From: Arenicella xantha
Lineage (GTDB): Bacteria; Pseudomonadota; Gammaproteobacteria; Arenicellales; Arenicellaceae
Direction: 5' to 3'
DNA length: 64,000 nt
Assembly (NCBI RefSeq): GCF_003315245.1
Contig: NZ_QNRT01000002.1
Coordinates: 1,100,206-1,164,205 of the forward strand
How positions within the stretch are numbered: the stretch's first letter is position 1; each line of letters starts with the position of its first letter. Below the pieces are notes generated by a model, which saw only the letters and a program-made list of their open reading frames with translations, made no database searches and was not told the origin of the DNA. Position numbers and translations under genes: made by a program. Positions 1-10,125 of this stretch are shown here, piece after piece.

Positions 1-382
1 AATGATCCGCTAGCCCAGTCACCGAAAAAGCGCGATCCAAACCAACGCGCGACTTACCGGTTGCAACCGCCACCACCGCGCCCGCCTCGGCAATTTCCCG
101 CAAGCCGTTCTCGACCCCGTGAAACAATGACTGTTCGGTGCTGTCACCCGTTACAAAATGATATTTATACGCCTCAACCACCGCGCCCAGTTGCGCTTGG
201 CTAGCACTTGGAAACAGTTGACACATTGCCTCCATCAAACCCAAACCAATAATACTTTTTGCTGCCGCATCCGATGGTGGCAGCAAATCTACGTCGACCG
301 CTGCAGCACGTATGCAATTAGCAATTTTTTGCGCGGAATTCATAATGGTTCCGTCCCAATCAAATATTACAAGCTGATACAT
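1..382 (-). CDS. HAD-family phosphatase (N-terminal part only; runs off the left edge)
   Basis: About 127 residues are visible, starting at an ATG read from 382. Residues 8-12 are DWDGT, the HAD motif I with nucleophile Asp8 and acid/base Asp10. VATGKS near residues 106-111 looks like motif II. The helical cap between them fits subfamily I (phosphoglycolate-phosphatase-like) enzymes, so a phosphate ester hydrolase using Mg2+ is expected; the substrate cannot be read from the sequence. It begins 3 nt after the rluC stop, so the two are very likely co-transcribed. From memory, a HAD-IA gene also follows rluC in Pseudomonas. The C-terminus with motifs III and IV lies outside the window, so intactness is unknown. 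Confidence 0.85.
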   Translation of the reverse strand, partial: MYQLVIFDWDGTIMNSAQKIANCIRAAAVDVDLLPPSDAAAKSIIGLGLMEAMCQLFPSASQAQLGAVVEAYKYHFVTGDSTEQSLFHGVENGLREIAEAGAVVAVATGKSRVGLDRAFSVTGLADH

Positions 383-385
383 TAT

Positions 386-1438
386 TTATACGCCCGCCAA
401 GCCTAAATTGTTCAATACCGCCTCAAGTTCACTCGGTAGCGGTGCCTTAATTTCAATACTGACCTGTGTTACCGGATGAAAAAACCGCAAACTCGCCGCG
501 TGTAAAAATAAGCGTGACAAACCCGACTTCTTCATTACTTTATTAAACTCAAGGTCTCCATATTTGGGATCGCCAGCAACAGGGTGCCCCTCGGCAAGTG
601 CATGCACTCTAACCTGATGAGTCCGACCAGTAAGCAGCTTAACCTCAATCAACGAAGCCGTTTCCGACACCGCAATTGGTGACATTAGTGAACGAGCAAA
701 TCGGCCATTGGCATCGACCACCACCACACGCTCACCATGCTGCCGAGCTTCCGTGTTCAACGCCTTGGTTACATCACGCGCACCATGCTTCCACTTACCT
801 TTAACCAGCGTCAAATAACGCTTATCAAGCCGCCCCGTGGTTAATGAATTATTTTTAAAATCATCATGTAAGCGTTTTAGCGCGCTGGCTTTCTTGGCCA
901 ATACTAAACAACCAGATGTTGCACGATCCAAACGATGCACCAACTCAAGATACGGCAACTCACTACGCGCCGCACGTAGCGCTTCGATCACGCCAATTTT
1001 AATACCACTGCCTGCGTGCACAGCCATTCCTGATGGCTTATTAAGCACAATCAAGGTGTCATCTTCGTATAACACGGCCTTACACAGAAACTCATAACGA
1101 GCACCATCAATCGGCTCCGAGTTGTCTTTAGCAAGTCGTATCGGAGGAATTCGAACTGAATCACCCAATTGAAGCTTGGTGGTTTGCTTTACACGCCCCT
1201 TGTTAACCCGCACTTCACCTTTGCGAATAATTCGATAAATATGAGTTTTCGGCACACCTTTAAGGTGAGTAAAGAGGAAGTTATCGACACGCTGTCCAGC
1301 GTGCGCCTCACCGATTTCAACAAAATAAGGTTTATCGCCCCGAGATGCGGTTTGAGAAGAACTACCTGCGCTTTTTGGCACGAATATAACCGATGAATTA
1401 AAAGCAGTAATTATACGGCAGTTTACGTCCCAGCCCAA
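386..1438 (-). CDS. rluC: 23S rRNA pseudouridine synthase RluC
   Basis: Isomerises specific uridines of 23S rRNA to pseudouridine (955, 2504 and 2580 in E. coli RluC). An N-terminal S4 RNA-binding domain covers roughly residues 49-100, followed by the RluA-type catalytic domain. The signature HRLDRATSG carries the catalytic aspartate at about residue 171, and LLTGRTHQVRVH is the later family motif. The start is uncertain. The longest frame starts at TTG (1438), with a GTG about 19 codons later (1381); neither has a clear ribosome binding site, and the first ~35 residues look non-conserved. It is divergent from rne across a long spacer, the usual rne/rluC arrangement in gammaproteobacteria. 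Confidence 0.93.
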   Translation of the reverse strand: MGWDVNCRIITAFNSSVIFVPKSAGSSSQTASRGDKPYFVEIGEAHAGQRVDNFLFTHLKGVPKTHIYRIIRKGEVRVNKGRVKQTTKLQLGDSVRIPPIRLAKDNSEPIDGARYEFLCKAVLYEDDTLIVLNKPSGMAVHAGSGIKIGVIEALRAARSELPYLELVHRLDRATSGCLVLAKKASALKRLHDDFKNNSLTTGRLDKRYLTLVKGKWKHGARDVTKALNTEARQHGERVVVVDANGRFARSLMSPIAVSETASLIEVKLLTGRTHQVRVHALAEGHPVAGDPKYGDLEFNKVMKKSGLSRLFLHAASLRFFHPVTQVSIEIKAPLPSELEAVLNNLGLAGV

Positions 1439-2611
1439 CGTCTGTCAGAGCTAATAGCTGTGCGCTTTTTCGCCAATTGCGTAAACCGCACTCAGCTGTT
1501 ATGATCCGCCAGTCCGGTACGACTAATTAATGATTGTCTAGCGCGCAGTTCATACTGTCAAACTAAGGCACTCAATTCCAAGTCTCCTAATGAGCGGCGG
1601 AATGCCTTCGTACTGTACATGATAAGACTCAATGAATCGTTGCCCGGCCTAACTCAGGTCAGACTACGGTTCATAAGAATCAGTAGCTTCATTGTCGGTT
1701 TAACCACACTTGATTCAGTGCACTTGATTGAGCTTTTACGTCTGTATCCGCTTCACCTTGATTTGACCCTGCAGTGTTTTTTTAGCAGGTGGCTAAATGT
1801 TAGCGGTAATGCCAAGCACTCTGTGCACAGCATCGACATACTTGCCTTTCAATTGACAAAATCGCAAACCGATGAGCAACAAACGGCTCCCATGAATGCT
1901 GCAGCCAGGGCAATGTTCCTCACCCTGAATTTTGAGGAACACCGATAGCCGAGACACAACTTCGGACTATCAACAACAGTCGTAACAGTCTTTCGAGGCA
2001 ACTCGGAGAGCTTGTTGAACGATACTCGCAGTGAACGGAAGCGGCTATAAGGCGCAATAATGGACGGTTACTCAATTGGTTACCCCATTATTAAGCACCA
2101 GCATTAGCCACCGAACATGTGAACTATTAACGATGGTTGGTGAATGAAAAGATTTAGCCTGCTTTTGGCAGGCAAACATGCTTGAAAGAAGCCCAAATGA
2201 AATTCCGCCTTTATTAAAGGATGATTTATTTGACACGGCGTTATTGCAGGCATGGGCTTTAAATTATAAAGCCACCGCATTTTAGTTCACTAGAATGCGT
2301 CAGTATAGATTGTGATCTCTCTGCTGAAATTGATTTGATCGCCGTACGTAATTACATCGGCCCATCAAATTGACCTTGCAGACCGTAGTGTTTTGTAGTT
2401 TGAAACCTTGTGAAACAATTAATACGTCACTAAATCGCTGTTCAGAACACCAATATCAACGTTGCATCGAAGCAATACATTCCTAAGGGACGTATCGATT
2501 CGACGCTTCAGATACATCATTAACGGCTCTGCGCTTATCGACGATCAACAATATCTCAGCCACTACTGACCGACTGTTTTCTTATTACTTGCCGCGGGCA
2601 AAGAGGAAGAC
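1439..2611. other. Long gene-free spacer between rluC and rne, probable rne leader
   Basis: No convincing gene in 1.17 kb. The right half has several compact inverted repeats that could fold in an rne 5' leader: 2157-2173 (6-bp stem, 5-nt loop), 2255-2273 (perfect 7-bp stem, 5-nt loop) and 2589-2601 (5-bp stem, 3-nt loop) just before the AGAGGAAG ribosome binding site. RNase E is known in E. coli to control its own mRNA through its 5' untranslated region. That this spacer does the same is inference from position and folding potential. No strong sigma-70 promoter stands out. Confidence 0.5.
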
Positions 2612-4858
2612 ATGAAAAGAATGCTATTTAATGCAACGCACCCAGAAGAGTTACGCGTTGCCATCGTAGACGGCCAAAAATTGGTGGATTTGGACATTGA
2701 GTCTGCCAGCACCGCGCTAAAAAAGGGCAACATCTATAAGGGAAAAATCACTCGTATTGAGCCAAGTCTCGAAGCAGCCTTCGTTGAATACGGCGGAAAT
2801 CGCCAAGGCTTTTTACCAATGAAAGAGGTGTCTCGCACCTACTTCCAAAACTACAATTCAGACACGCCGATTTCTCAAGTTAAGATTGCCGATGCATTGA
2901 AAACCGGCCAAGAACTATTAGTTCAAGTCGAGAAAGATGAACGAGGCAATAAAGGCGCCGCACTGACTACCTTTATTAGTTTAGCCGGACGCTATTTAGT
3001 GTTCATGCCAAACAATCCAAAAGGCGGCGGCATCTCACGTCGAATCGAAGGACAAGAACGTCAGGAATTGCGCGACGCAATGTCTGAACTAGAAATCCCC
3101 AAAGAGCACGCATTAATTGCCCGCACCGCAGGCATCGGCAAAAGCTCTGAAGAGCTACAATGGGATTTGGACTACTTACAACGATTATCTGACGCCATTC
3201 AAGGTGCTGCAGACTCACAGCCAGCGCCATTTTTGGTGTATCAAGAAACCAACCTAGTCGTACGCTCTATTCGCGACTATTTTCGCAGTGACATAGCCGA
3301 AATCATCATCGATGACCAAGAGGTGTTTGATCGCGCTACCCGTTTCATGAAGCAAGTGATGCCGCAGAATGTCATCAAGCTCAAGCTTTACGAAGACACT
3401 GTGCCACTTTTTTCTCGTTACCAAGTTGAACATCAAATTGAATCTGCTTACGCACGTGAAGTTCGATTGCAAGCCGGTGGCGCCTTAGTTATCGACCCAA
3501 CCGAAGCACTAACCTCAATCGATGTTAACTCAGCTCGCGCTACCAAGGGCGGCGACATCGAAGAAACCGCACTGCAAACCAATATGGAAGCGGCTGAGGA
3601 AATTGCACGTCAACTACGTATTCGCGATTTAGGCGGCTTAGTCGTCATCGATTTTATCGATATGTTAGCCAACAAAAATCAACGAGCAGTCGAGCAGTGT
3701 TTACAAAAAGCCCTGAAAGCTGACCGCGCTCGCGTACAAGTAGGTCGAATCTCACGTTTTGGTTTACTTGAAATGTCACGCCAACGGCTACGTTCGTCGA
3801 TCAGCGATTCAAATTATCAAGTATGTCCGCGCTGCGAAGGCAATGGCCACATTCGAAGCGTTGGCTCATCAGCATTAAGCGTACTTCGCATAATCGAAGA
3901 AGAAGCGCTGAAAGAAAACACTGAAGCGATTAATGCGCATTTACCGATCAAGACTGCGACCTACTTGCTCAATGAGAAGCGTCATGAAGTCAGCTTACTA
4001 GAGAACCGACTCGGCACTAACATAACGATTGTACCGACGATTGAGCTAGAAACGCCTCACTTTAGGATTCAACGTCTCCGCAGCGAAGATTTGGATGAAA
4101 TGCCAAACCTACCAAGCTATAAGACAGAAATACAAGAGCCTAAAGAAGATCCTCGCAAAGCAAAATATCAAAAGAAAAATCAGGCGAGCAATGTAGTCAT
4201 TGCGCCGAATACAGCGCCAGCAGTGGGTATCGAATCAGTGCAAATGGGTGACATTCCAACACCTAAACCGGCACCAGTTGTACCTGAGCCTATCAAACCA
4301 GGACTATTTGTTCGCCTCTGGCGCGCGCTATTCGCTACTGGCGACGAAGAACAGCCGAAGAAACCAAAGAAAGACCACAAGAAAAGCCATTCACGCGACG
4401 GTAACAAGAACCAGCGTCACGGCGGTGGTAATCGTGGTGGCAAAAAAGGTGGTAATCCTCGCAATGCTCAAGGGCGCGGCGGTAAACAAAAGAAACAAAC
4501 ATCACCAGCAAATGCCGAAGGCAAGCCGCAACAAGGCAAGCAAGGTAACACCGCAACAAATCGCGGCAATGACACAACTAACAGTGGCGGCAACAGTAAC
4601 AGCAACAATCGCAATCGGAACCGCAACCGGAACCGCAATCGCAATCGCTCGCGTGGAAATAATAACAATCCAGGCAATGTTAATAATTCCGATGCTAACG
4701 GCTCTGGTTCCAACAACTCTAGTTCCAACAACTCTGGCGCAAATAACGCAAAACCAAACAATCCAGCACCAAGAGAAGCGCAATCAAATAAAGGCGCAAC
4801 GAGTGCCAATAAGCCAAATGCTAACAAACCTGAGAAAGTGAATACCTCAGAGAGCTAA
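2612..4858 (+). CDS. rne: Ribonuclease E
   Basis: Endoribonuclease that starts mRNA decay and matures rRNA and tRNA; usually membrane-bound scaffold of the degradosome. The catalytic half aligns closely with E. coli: S1 domain about 37-119, DNase-I-like site with Asp304 (in [11 protein letters not shown]) and Asp347 (in VIDFIDM), and the zinc-link CPRCEGNG with Cys405 and Cys408. The non-catalytic half is short: 748 residues in total against about 1061 in E. coli. Around residues 563-577 an amphipathic stretch, [13 protein letters not shown], is a good candidate for the membrane-targeting helix. After it comes a basic, G/N/R-rich tail with six alternating Arg-Asn pairs near 667-678, then an Asn/Ser-rich end. 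The ATG has a good ribosome binding site (AGAGGAAG). Confidence 0.97.
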   Translation: MKRMLFNATHPEELRVAIVDGQKLVDLDIESASTALKKGNIYKGKITRIEPSLEAAFVEYGGNRQGFLPMKEVSRTYFQNYNSDTPISQVKIADALKTGQELLVQVEKDERGNKGAALTTFISLAGRYLVFMPNNPKGGGISRRIEGQERQELRDAMSELEIPKEHALIARTAGIGKSSEELQWDLDYLQRLSDAIQGAADSQPAPFLVYQETNLVVRSIRDYFRSDIAEIIIDDQEVFDRATRFMKQVMPQNVIKLKLYEDTVPLFSRYQVEHQIESAYAREVRLQAGGALVIDPTEALTSIDVNSARATKGGDIEETALQTNMEAAEEIARQLRIRDLGGLVVIDFIDMLANKNQRAVEQCLQKALKADRARVQVGRISRFGLLEMSRQRLRSSISDSNYQVCPRCEGNGHIRSVGSSALSVLRIIEEEALKENTEAINAHLPIKTATYLLNEKRHEVSLLENRLGTNITIVPTIELETPHFRIQRLRSEDLDEMPNLPSYKTEIQEPKEDPRKAKYQKKNQASNVVIAPNTAPAVGIESVQMGDIPTPKPAPVVPEPIKPGLFVRLWRALFATGDEEQPKKPKKDHKKSHSRDGNKNQRHGGGNRGGKKGGNPRNAQGRGGKQKKQTSPANAEGKPQQGKQGNTATNRGNDTTNSGGNSNSNNRNRNRNRNRNRNRSRGNNNNPGNVNNSDANGSGSNNSSSNNSGANNAKPNNPAPREAQSNKGATSANKPNANKPEKVNTSES

Positions 4859-4907
4859 GTAACTGATATAGTTAGTAATCCTTACCAGACACTCGTAACA
4901 AATTACT

Positions 4908-6689
4908 ATGTGTGGCATAGCCGGATTACTATCTACTGACGCAAAACAAGACATGGCCGCTCCACTTGCGGCTATGCAAAACGCTCTAACTCACCGCGGC
5001 CCAGACGGCCGCGGTGAGTATTTATCACCGTCACGACAGGCCGGGCTTACCCATACCCGACTCGCCATCATCGACTTGACCGCTAGCGGCGGACAACCCA
5101 TGACAAGCAGCGATGGTCGATACACCATTACCTTCAATGGTGAAATTTATAATTACCAACAACTTAGAAAACGCTTAGAAGCCAGTGGCGAATCATTTGC
5201 GACCAATTCCGACACTGAAGTGATTCTTAAAATGTACGCCAGCAAAGGATCTAAATGCGTACACTTTTTACGAGGCATGTTCGCCTTTTTAATTTGGGAT
5301 GAAAAAAACAAAACAGCGTTTGCGGCCCGCGATCCATTAGGTATAAAGCCGTTTTATTACCTCCGCAGTAAAGGCGAATTTGCATTTGGTTCCGAGCTTC
5401 GATCCGTACTCGCGAGCGGTTTAAGCAATCGCAGGCTGTCATCGACAGGCTTAACCAGCTATTTTTTACGAGGCACTCCTCAAGAGCCGAACACGCTAAT
5501 TAGAGATATTAAATTACTTCCTGCTGGCTCACACTTAACTTGGCGAAAAGGCCGAGTTTCGTTAAAAACATACTGGAAAGTAAAATTCAAACCGCAATAT
5601 GTTAACCGCAAGCAAGCCACCGAAATGACCCGCGTGGCCTTGCAAGACAGCATTAGAGCGCATTTCGTGAGCGATGTCCCGGTTGGCATATTCTTAAGCG
5701 GCGGCATTGATTCGAGCGCCTTGGTCGCCTTAGCGACTAAAGTTTCGAAAAAGCCAATAAATACTTATTCCTTGGTTTTTGACAGCCCCGAATGGAACGA
5801 AGGCGATGTCGCAAAACGAACGGCCGAGCATTTTGGCACCAACCATACAGAGTTGTTAATGACTCCAATGGTGGCAATGCCACTATTCCAGCAATATTTA
5901 GATGCGGTTGATCAACCAACGATTGATGGTTTCAATACCTTTTGTGTCGCCAAACTAGCTCGTGAGCACGGTGAGAAAGTTGTCTTGTCTGGGCTCGGCG
6001 CCGATGAACTCTTTGCCGGCTATAAATCGTTTGACCTAATACCTGAAATGTTAGCGCAAAGCGCTCGACTTGCCCCTTTCACACCACTTCTTAAGTTCTT
6101 GTCTAAACCCCTGCAGACGGTACTCCCGACCAAATACCGACGCATGCTGGACGCGTTGCTCAATCCAAAATCAGTAGCCGCGGCACATCTAGCACTAAGA
6201 GGCATTTTTTCTTCCAGCGAGAGCGTGGCGCTAACCAAGCAGTATACTGGCACCACGGCGACACTACCCAAGCTGTCATCAGCCAAATGCGAAGATCTCG
6301 CCGACGACATTAGTGCTTTAGAGTTAAACGTTTACATGCGCAACCAGTTGCTGCGCGACAGTGACATGGCTAGCATGGCATGGGGCTTAGAACTACGCGT
6401 ACCATTTGTAGACAAGGTGCTGATCGATCGAATAAGTACAATACCTGCCGATCTACGTTTATTGCAGGGTAAACGCCTACTGATCGATGCTGTGCCTGAG
6501 TTACCAAACTGGGTCATAGACCGCCCTAAACAAGGCTTTAGATTCCCGTTTGATGAGTGGTTTTCAGACGAATGGGAAGACCTAGCACCAACCAAGACTC
6601 CTATGTGGATTCCGCTAAAACCGTGGTACCGAAAATGGAGCCTCGTGGTTTTGAACGAGTGGATTCAACGTCATGTCAAAACCAGTTAA
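4908..6689 (+). CDS. asnB: Asparagine synthase (glutamine-hydrolysing) / AsnB-type amidotransferase
   Basis: Expected reaction: ATP-dependent transfer of ammonia from glutamine to aspartate or to a sugar/peptide acceptor. The protein begins MCGIAG, so Cys2 becomes the N-terminal nucleophile of the class II glutaminase domain (to about residue 200). The synthetase domain has the PP-loop SGGIDSS near 263-269 and a SGLGADELFAGY motif near 362. At 593 residues it is in the range of AsnB-like proteins found in exopolysaccharide loci as well as true asparagine synthetases. The next gene, a glycosyltransferase, starts inside its last 17 nt, which favours translational coupling and a role in a glycan pathway. 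That role is inference; family membership is clear. Confidence 0.9.
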   Translation: MCGIAGLLSTDAKQDMAAPLAAMQNALTHRGPDGRGEYLSPSRQAGLTHTRLAIIDLTASGGQPMTSSDGRYTITFNGEIYNYQQLRKRLEASGESFATNSDTEVILKMYASKGSKCVHFLRGMFAFLIWDEKNKTAFAARDPLGIKPFYYLRSKGEFAFGSELRSVLASGLSNRRLSSTGLTSYFLRGTPQEPNTLIRDIKLLPAGSHLTWRKGRVSLKTYWKVKFKPQYVNRKQATEMTRVALQDSIRAHFVSDVPVGIFLSGGIDSSALVALATKVSKKPINTYSLVFDSPEWNEGDVAKRTAEHFGTNHTELLMTPMVAMPLFQQYLDAVDQPTIDGFNTFCVAKLAREHGEKVVLSGLGADELFAGYKSFDLIPEMLAQSARLAPFTPLLKFLSKPLQTVLPTKYRRMLDALLNPKSVAAAHLALRGIFSSSESVALTKQYTGTTATLPKLSSAKCEDLADDISALELNVYMRNQLLRDSDMASMAWGLELRVPFVDKVLIDRISTIPADLRLLQGKRLLIDAVPELPNWVIDRPKQGFRFPFDEWFSDEWEDLAPTKTPMWIPLKPWYRKWSLVVLNEWIQRHVKTS

Positions 6690-7866
6690 CAGCCTAAAGG
6701 TTCTGCACGTCATACCGTCGATTGCAGCCTGCCGTGGCGGCCCTAGTCAGGCTGTCATTGAAATGGTCTCAGCTCTTCGTAAAGCTGGGGTTAACGCAGA
6801 AATCGCCACCACTAACGATGACGGTCCAAGCAAGCTCGACGTGGCTCTAAATTCACTCATTGACTATCAAGGTGTACCGGTCCGTTTCTTCAACCGTTTA
6901 TCACCACCGATCTCAGCCTTGCGTGAGTTCGGCGTGTCTGTTCGCTTCACTCAATGGCTAAATCGCCATGCGGCAGATTATGACTTAATTCATGTACACG
7001 CCATCTTCTCCTATTGCTCAACTCGGGCTATGCAAATTGCGAGAAAGCGGTCGATTCCTTACATAGTGCGCCCAATCGGCCAACTAGAAAAATGGTCCTT
7101 GCAACAATCGAAGATTCGCAAACAGCAATATTTGAACTGGTTTGAGCAACGTAACCTAGAGCGCGCGGACTGCGTACATTTTACCGCCGAATCAGAACAA
7201 CAGCAGGCATTAGCGGTGCTGCCTAAACTGGTCAACACAGTTATTCCTCTCGGGCTTAATGTGCCAATCCAAGTGCGCGAGGCTAAGTCTAAAATAGTGA
7301 ATCGCTGGTCGCTCGAACGTGACGCACCAATCATTTTATACCTATCTCGTTTACATCCTAAGAAAGGCTTAGAACCACTAATTACCGCACTCAGTCAGAT
7401 TGATGATCTGCCGTTTCAGCTCATCATTGCTGGTGATGGAGAGCCTGCTTATCGCCGCACACTAGAAGCCCTGAGCAATAAGCTCCATATGGCTGATCGG
7501 TGTCGTTTTATTGGCTTTGTTCGGGGTACCGAAAAGACCCTACTACTACAGGGAGCGGACTTATTTGTATTGACGTCGTTTTCTGAAAATTTCGGCATTT
7601 CTGCGTTAGAAGCAATGGCGTCAGGCACCGCCGTATTACTCAGCAACGAGGTTGCCTTGGCGGCAATTGTCAAAGACCATGCGTTAGGTTGGGTTGCCGA
7701 GCTAGATAACGACGACATTAAAGCAAAGCTACTGCTTGCCTTATCCGATGTCGACACTACTCGCGAGCGCGGAAGCGCTGCCCGAGACTATGTTGAGCAG
7801 CACTTCCAGTGGTCACACATCGTGCAACAATTAATCCGCCGTTATAAAGCAATAACGCATGATTAA
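6673..7866 (+). CDS. GT4-family glycosyltransferase
   Basis: Retaining GT-B fold glycosyltransferase of 397 residues. The N-terminal domain opens with LKVLHVIPSIAACRGGPSQ, a typical acceptor-domain start with a glycine-rich loop. The C-terminal domain has YLSRLHPKKGLEPL and the E-x7-E motif with Glu305 and Glu313 (SENFGISALEAMASG), which contacts the nucleotide-sugar donor. No membrane segment is seen, so it should act at the cytoplasmic face. The start overlaps the end of the asparagine-synthase-like gene, and the two form an isolated pair without other polysaccharide genes nearby. Donor and acceptor cannot be told. It converges on dps with only 9 nt between the stop codons. Confidence 0.9.
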   Translation: MSKPVNSLKVLHVIPSIAACRGGPSQAVIEMVSALRKAGVNAEIATTNDDGPSKLDVALNSLIDYQGVPVRFFNRLSPPISALREFGVSVRFTQWLNRHAADYDLIHVHAIFSYCSTRAMQIARKRSIPYIVRPIGQLEKWSLQQSKIRKQQYLNWFEQRNLERADCVHFTAESEQQQALAVLPKLVNTVIPLGLNVPIQVREAKSKIVNRWSLERDAPIILYLSRLHPKKGLEPLITALSQIDDLPFQLIIAGDGEPAYRRTLEALSNKLHMADRCRFIGFVRGTEKTLLLQGADLFVLTSFSENFGISALEAMASGTAVLLSNEVALAAIVKDHALGWVAELDNDDIKAKLLLALSDVDTTRERGSAARDYVEQHFQWSHIVQQLIRRYKAITHD

Positions 7867-7875
7867 TATCAAAAA

Positions 7876-8346
7876 CTAAGCGTTCAACGCACGCAACATC
7901 CAAGCAGTCTTCTCGTGGATACGCATCCGGTCTGAAATAAGCGCTGCAGACGACTCATCGTCCGCTGCTTGTGCTACGGCCAACGCTGCACGACATGTTT
8001 TAACCACTTGCTCATGCCCCGCCGTTAACAGCGCTACCATTTGGTCCGCTGACGGCACACCTTCAACCTCTTTAATAGAGCTTAACTCGGCAAACTGTTT
8101 ATACGTTCCAGGAGCGGCTACATCTAAGCTACGAATACGCTCAGCAATATCATCTACCGCTATCGCAAGCTCGGTGTAATGGGTCTCGAACATCAAATGT
8201 AATTGATGGAACATTGGTCCAGTGATATTCCAGTGAAAGTTGTGAGTTTGAAGATACAGAGTGTAAGAGTCTGCCAATAAATTCTTCAAATGGTTGGCGA
8301 TCGCTTCGCGGTCAGCTTGGTTAATACCAATATCAATAGTACTCAT
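7876..8346 (-). CDS. dps: Dps family ferritin-like DNA-binding protein
   Basis: Forms a dodecameric shell that oxidises Fe2+ with hydrogen peroxide and stores the iron, protecting DNA under oxidative stress and starvation. The ferroxidase ligands of the family are all present: His38 (in NFHWN), His50, Glu54, Asp65 and Glu69. At 156 residues it is of normal size. The N-terminus is short and not strongly basic, so DNA binding like that of E. coli Dps is not certain. The ATG follows a good ribosome binding site (CCGAGGAA on the minus strand). A short palindrome upstream (8378-8391) may be an operator. Confidence 0.93.
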   Translation of the reverse strand: MSTIDIGINQADREAIANHLKNLLADSYTLYLQTHNFHWNITGPMFHQLHLMFETHYTELAIAVDDIAERIRSLDVAAPGTYKQFAELSSIKEVEGVPSADQMVALLTAGHEQVVKTCRAALAVAQAADDESSAALISDRMRIHEKTAWMLRALNA

Positions 8347-8377
8347 ATTTTCCTCGGGTTAATTTACGTTCGCTATG

Positions 8378-8391
8378 TGTACTACAGTACA
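8378..8391 (-). promoter_or_regulatory. Palindrome upstream of dps, possible operator
   Basis: TGTAC-N4-GTACA is a perfect 5-bp-arm inverted repeat lying 32-45 nt before the dps start codon. A TTGAGG element (minus strand) lies just upstream, but no good -10 box was found. It does not clearly match the OxyR or LexA consensus. Its position is the only reason to suspect regulation. Confidence 0.25.
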
Positions 8392-8501
8392 AAACCTCAA
8401 GCACAATGTGAAATCGTTTAGATAAATATCAGTTATCGTCAACACCTATTAAAACATAAATTTATATAGCATCTGACTCGATATCACATCAATACTCCGC
8501 A

Positions 8502-9986
8502 TTAGGCAGCCGCACTAGCCGCCCACGAGAACGTCGCTTTACGCCCCAACACCAGGCGATTAAACAACAACGCACCGCCCACACAAGACCACAGGGTAAT
8601 AAACATCAAGTGGATATAGTGTAGATCAATCGGTGGTTTCGCCAAGCCAAATAACTGTTGGCCAAAAGATAAATAGCCATACAGCAAAACACCTAACACC
8701 ACAGCAAATATAGCCGCCCGATAATCGACATTCTGAAACATTAAGCCAACTATAAAACACGCCACAATCGGCATACTCAAAAGGCCGTACATCTGTTGGA
8801 TCAAGTTAATGATGCTGTCAGCGCCGGCATACATCGGCACCAAGGCCAACGCAATAAGCAAAAATACGACTGTCGCGATCGCATTCAGTCGCTTCACATT
8901 GGGCGTACTGCTTATATACTTTTCATGAAAATCACAAACATATAAAGCCGCCGATGAATTAACAATACTGTTGAAACTAGTCAATACCGCAGCCGCCAAC
9001 GCCGCAGCAAACATGCCGGACATCCATAATGGCAATACATCCCCAACAATACGGCCATACGCCGAATCACCAATATCCCCATACAATTTATAAGAGACAA
9101 TGCCAGGTAACACAATCATCGCTGGCACAATCAACAAGCGAATAACGGCGGCTACCTGCACACCCTTCTGACCTTCCGCCAACGTTGGTGAAGCCATGGC
9201 TCGCTGCGTGATGGTCTGATTAGTACTCCAATAGTAAATTTGAATAAAGATCATGCCGGTCAATAACGTATGCCAAGGAATTGGCGAATCATTGCCGCCA
9301 ATTAGCGTCAATCGTTCGGTCGGGATACCACTAAAATCAAAATCAATGGCTTTCAAAGAGAGCACCACAACCAACATGCCCAACCCGAGCAATAGCACAC
9401 CGCTATAAGTATCGGACACAGCCACCGCGCGCAGTCCGCCCAATGCCGCATAAGCCGCACCGATCACGGCGAAAGCGGCCGAGATAATCATTAACGTGCG
9501 TAGACTCTCATCTAAGCCAAACATTCCCTGCATCGCCAAAGACCCGGTATACAACACGGTTGGCATAAAAATCAGCACATTGCCCAACATGAACAACATT
9601 CCGATAACCGCACGGATATGATGATTGTTATAACGCTTCTCTAACAACTCAGTCGTGGTTGTGCACTCGTATTTGTAATAAATGGGCAAAAACACACGCG
9701 ACAAAATAATCAGACCGACCACTGCTGAGAACTCCCACCAAGCCAGTAAGGCCATCTGATTGCCATTCATACCAACCAACTGGTCGGTACTCAGGTTGGT
9801 CAGCGTTATTGAACCAGCCACAAACACCCATGTTAGGCCACCGCCGGCCAAAAACACTTCTTTGTTGTCGGACTGAGTGGTATGCGTCGCGGGGCCATCT
9901 ACACGCCGGCACTTCAAATAAGTGATGAAGGCGATCATCGACGTAACTAGAATAAAAACGGCTACTTGCACGGTTTGCAACGGCAT
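8502..9986 (-). CDS. Solute:sodium symporter, YidK/SGLT-like
   Basis: Inner-membrane Na+-coupled transporter of the SSS (SLC5) family, LeuT fold, with about 13 hydrophobic segments across 494 residues. Motifs recalled from E. coli YidK are present: LTNLSTDQLVG near residue 63, GGLRAVAVSD near 182 and LAEGQKG near 270. These place it in the sugar-type SGLT branch rather than with proline or pantothenate carriers. The substrate is not known; a sugar or sugar-like compound is the best guess. It is a single gene with its own flanking spacers (139 bp upstream, 155 bp downstream to dps). Confidence 0.88.
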   Translation of the reverse strand: MPLQTVQVAVFILVTSMIAFITYLKCRRVDGPATHTTQSDNKEVFLAGGGLTWVFVAGSITLTNLSTDQLVGMNGNQMALLAWWEFSAVVGLIILSRVFLPIYYKYECTTTTELLEKRYNNHHIRAVIGMLFMLGNVLIFMPTVLYTGSLAMQGMFGLDESLRTLMIISAAFAVIGAAYAALGGLRAVAVSDTYSGVLLLGLGMLVVVLSLKAIDFDFSGIPTERLTLIGGNDSPIPWHTLLTGMIFIQIYYWSTNQTITQRAMASPTLAEGQKGVQVAAVIRLLIVPAMIVLPGIVSYKLYGDIGDSAYGRIVGDVLPLWMSGMFAAALAAAVLTSFNSIVNSSAALYVCDFHEKYISSTPNVKRLNAIATVVFLLIALALVPMYAGADSIINLIQQMYGLLSMPIVACFIVGLMFQNVDYRAAIFAVVLGVLLYGYLSFGQQLFGLAKPPIDLHYIHLMFITLWSCVGGALLFNRLVLGRKATFSWAASAAA

Positions 9987-10125
9987 AGTGAGTTCTCCAA
10001 TGGCTAAATTTGACTGTGATCGTTAATCGATCATCTATTAATCATATAAATAATACCAATGATGTTGCTGCATAACCAGCTGAAATTCTAGCAAGCGCTT
10101 TCGTCGTTATATCAACCCAGTTGTT

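Noticed and set aside
1619-1948. Open frame of 109 codons in the rluC-rne spacer
   Set aside because: No ribosome binding site, no recognisable family, and unlike neighbouring genes in composition; it overlaps the likely rne leader.
4200-4841. 213-codon second frame inside the rne tail
   Set aside because: Produced by the low-complexity, repeat-like coding sequence of the RNase E tail; the rne frame is clearly the real one.
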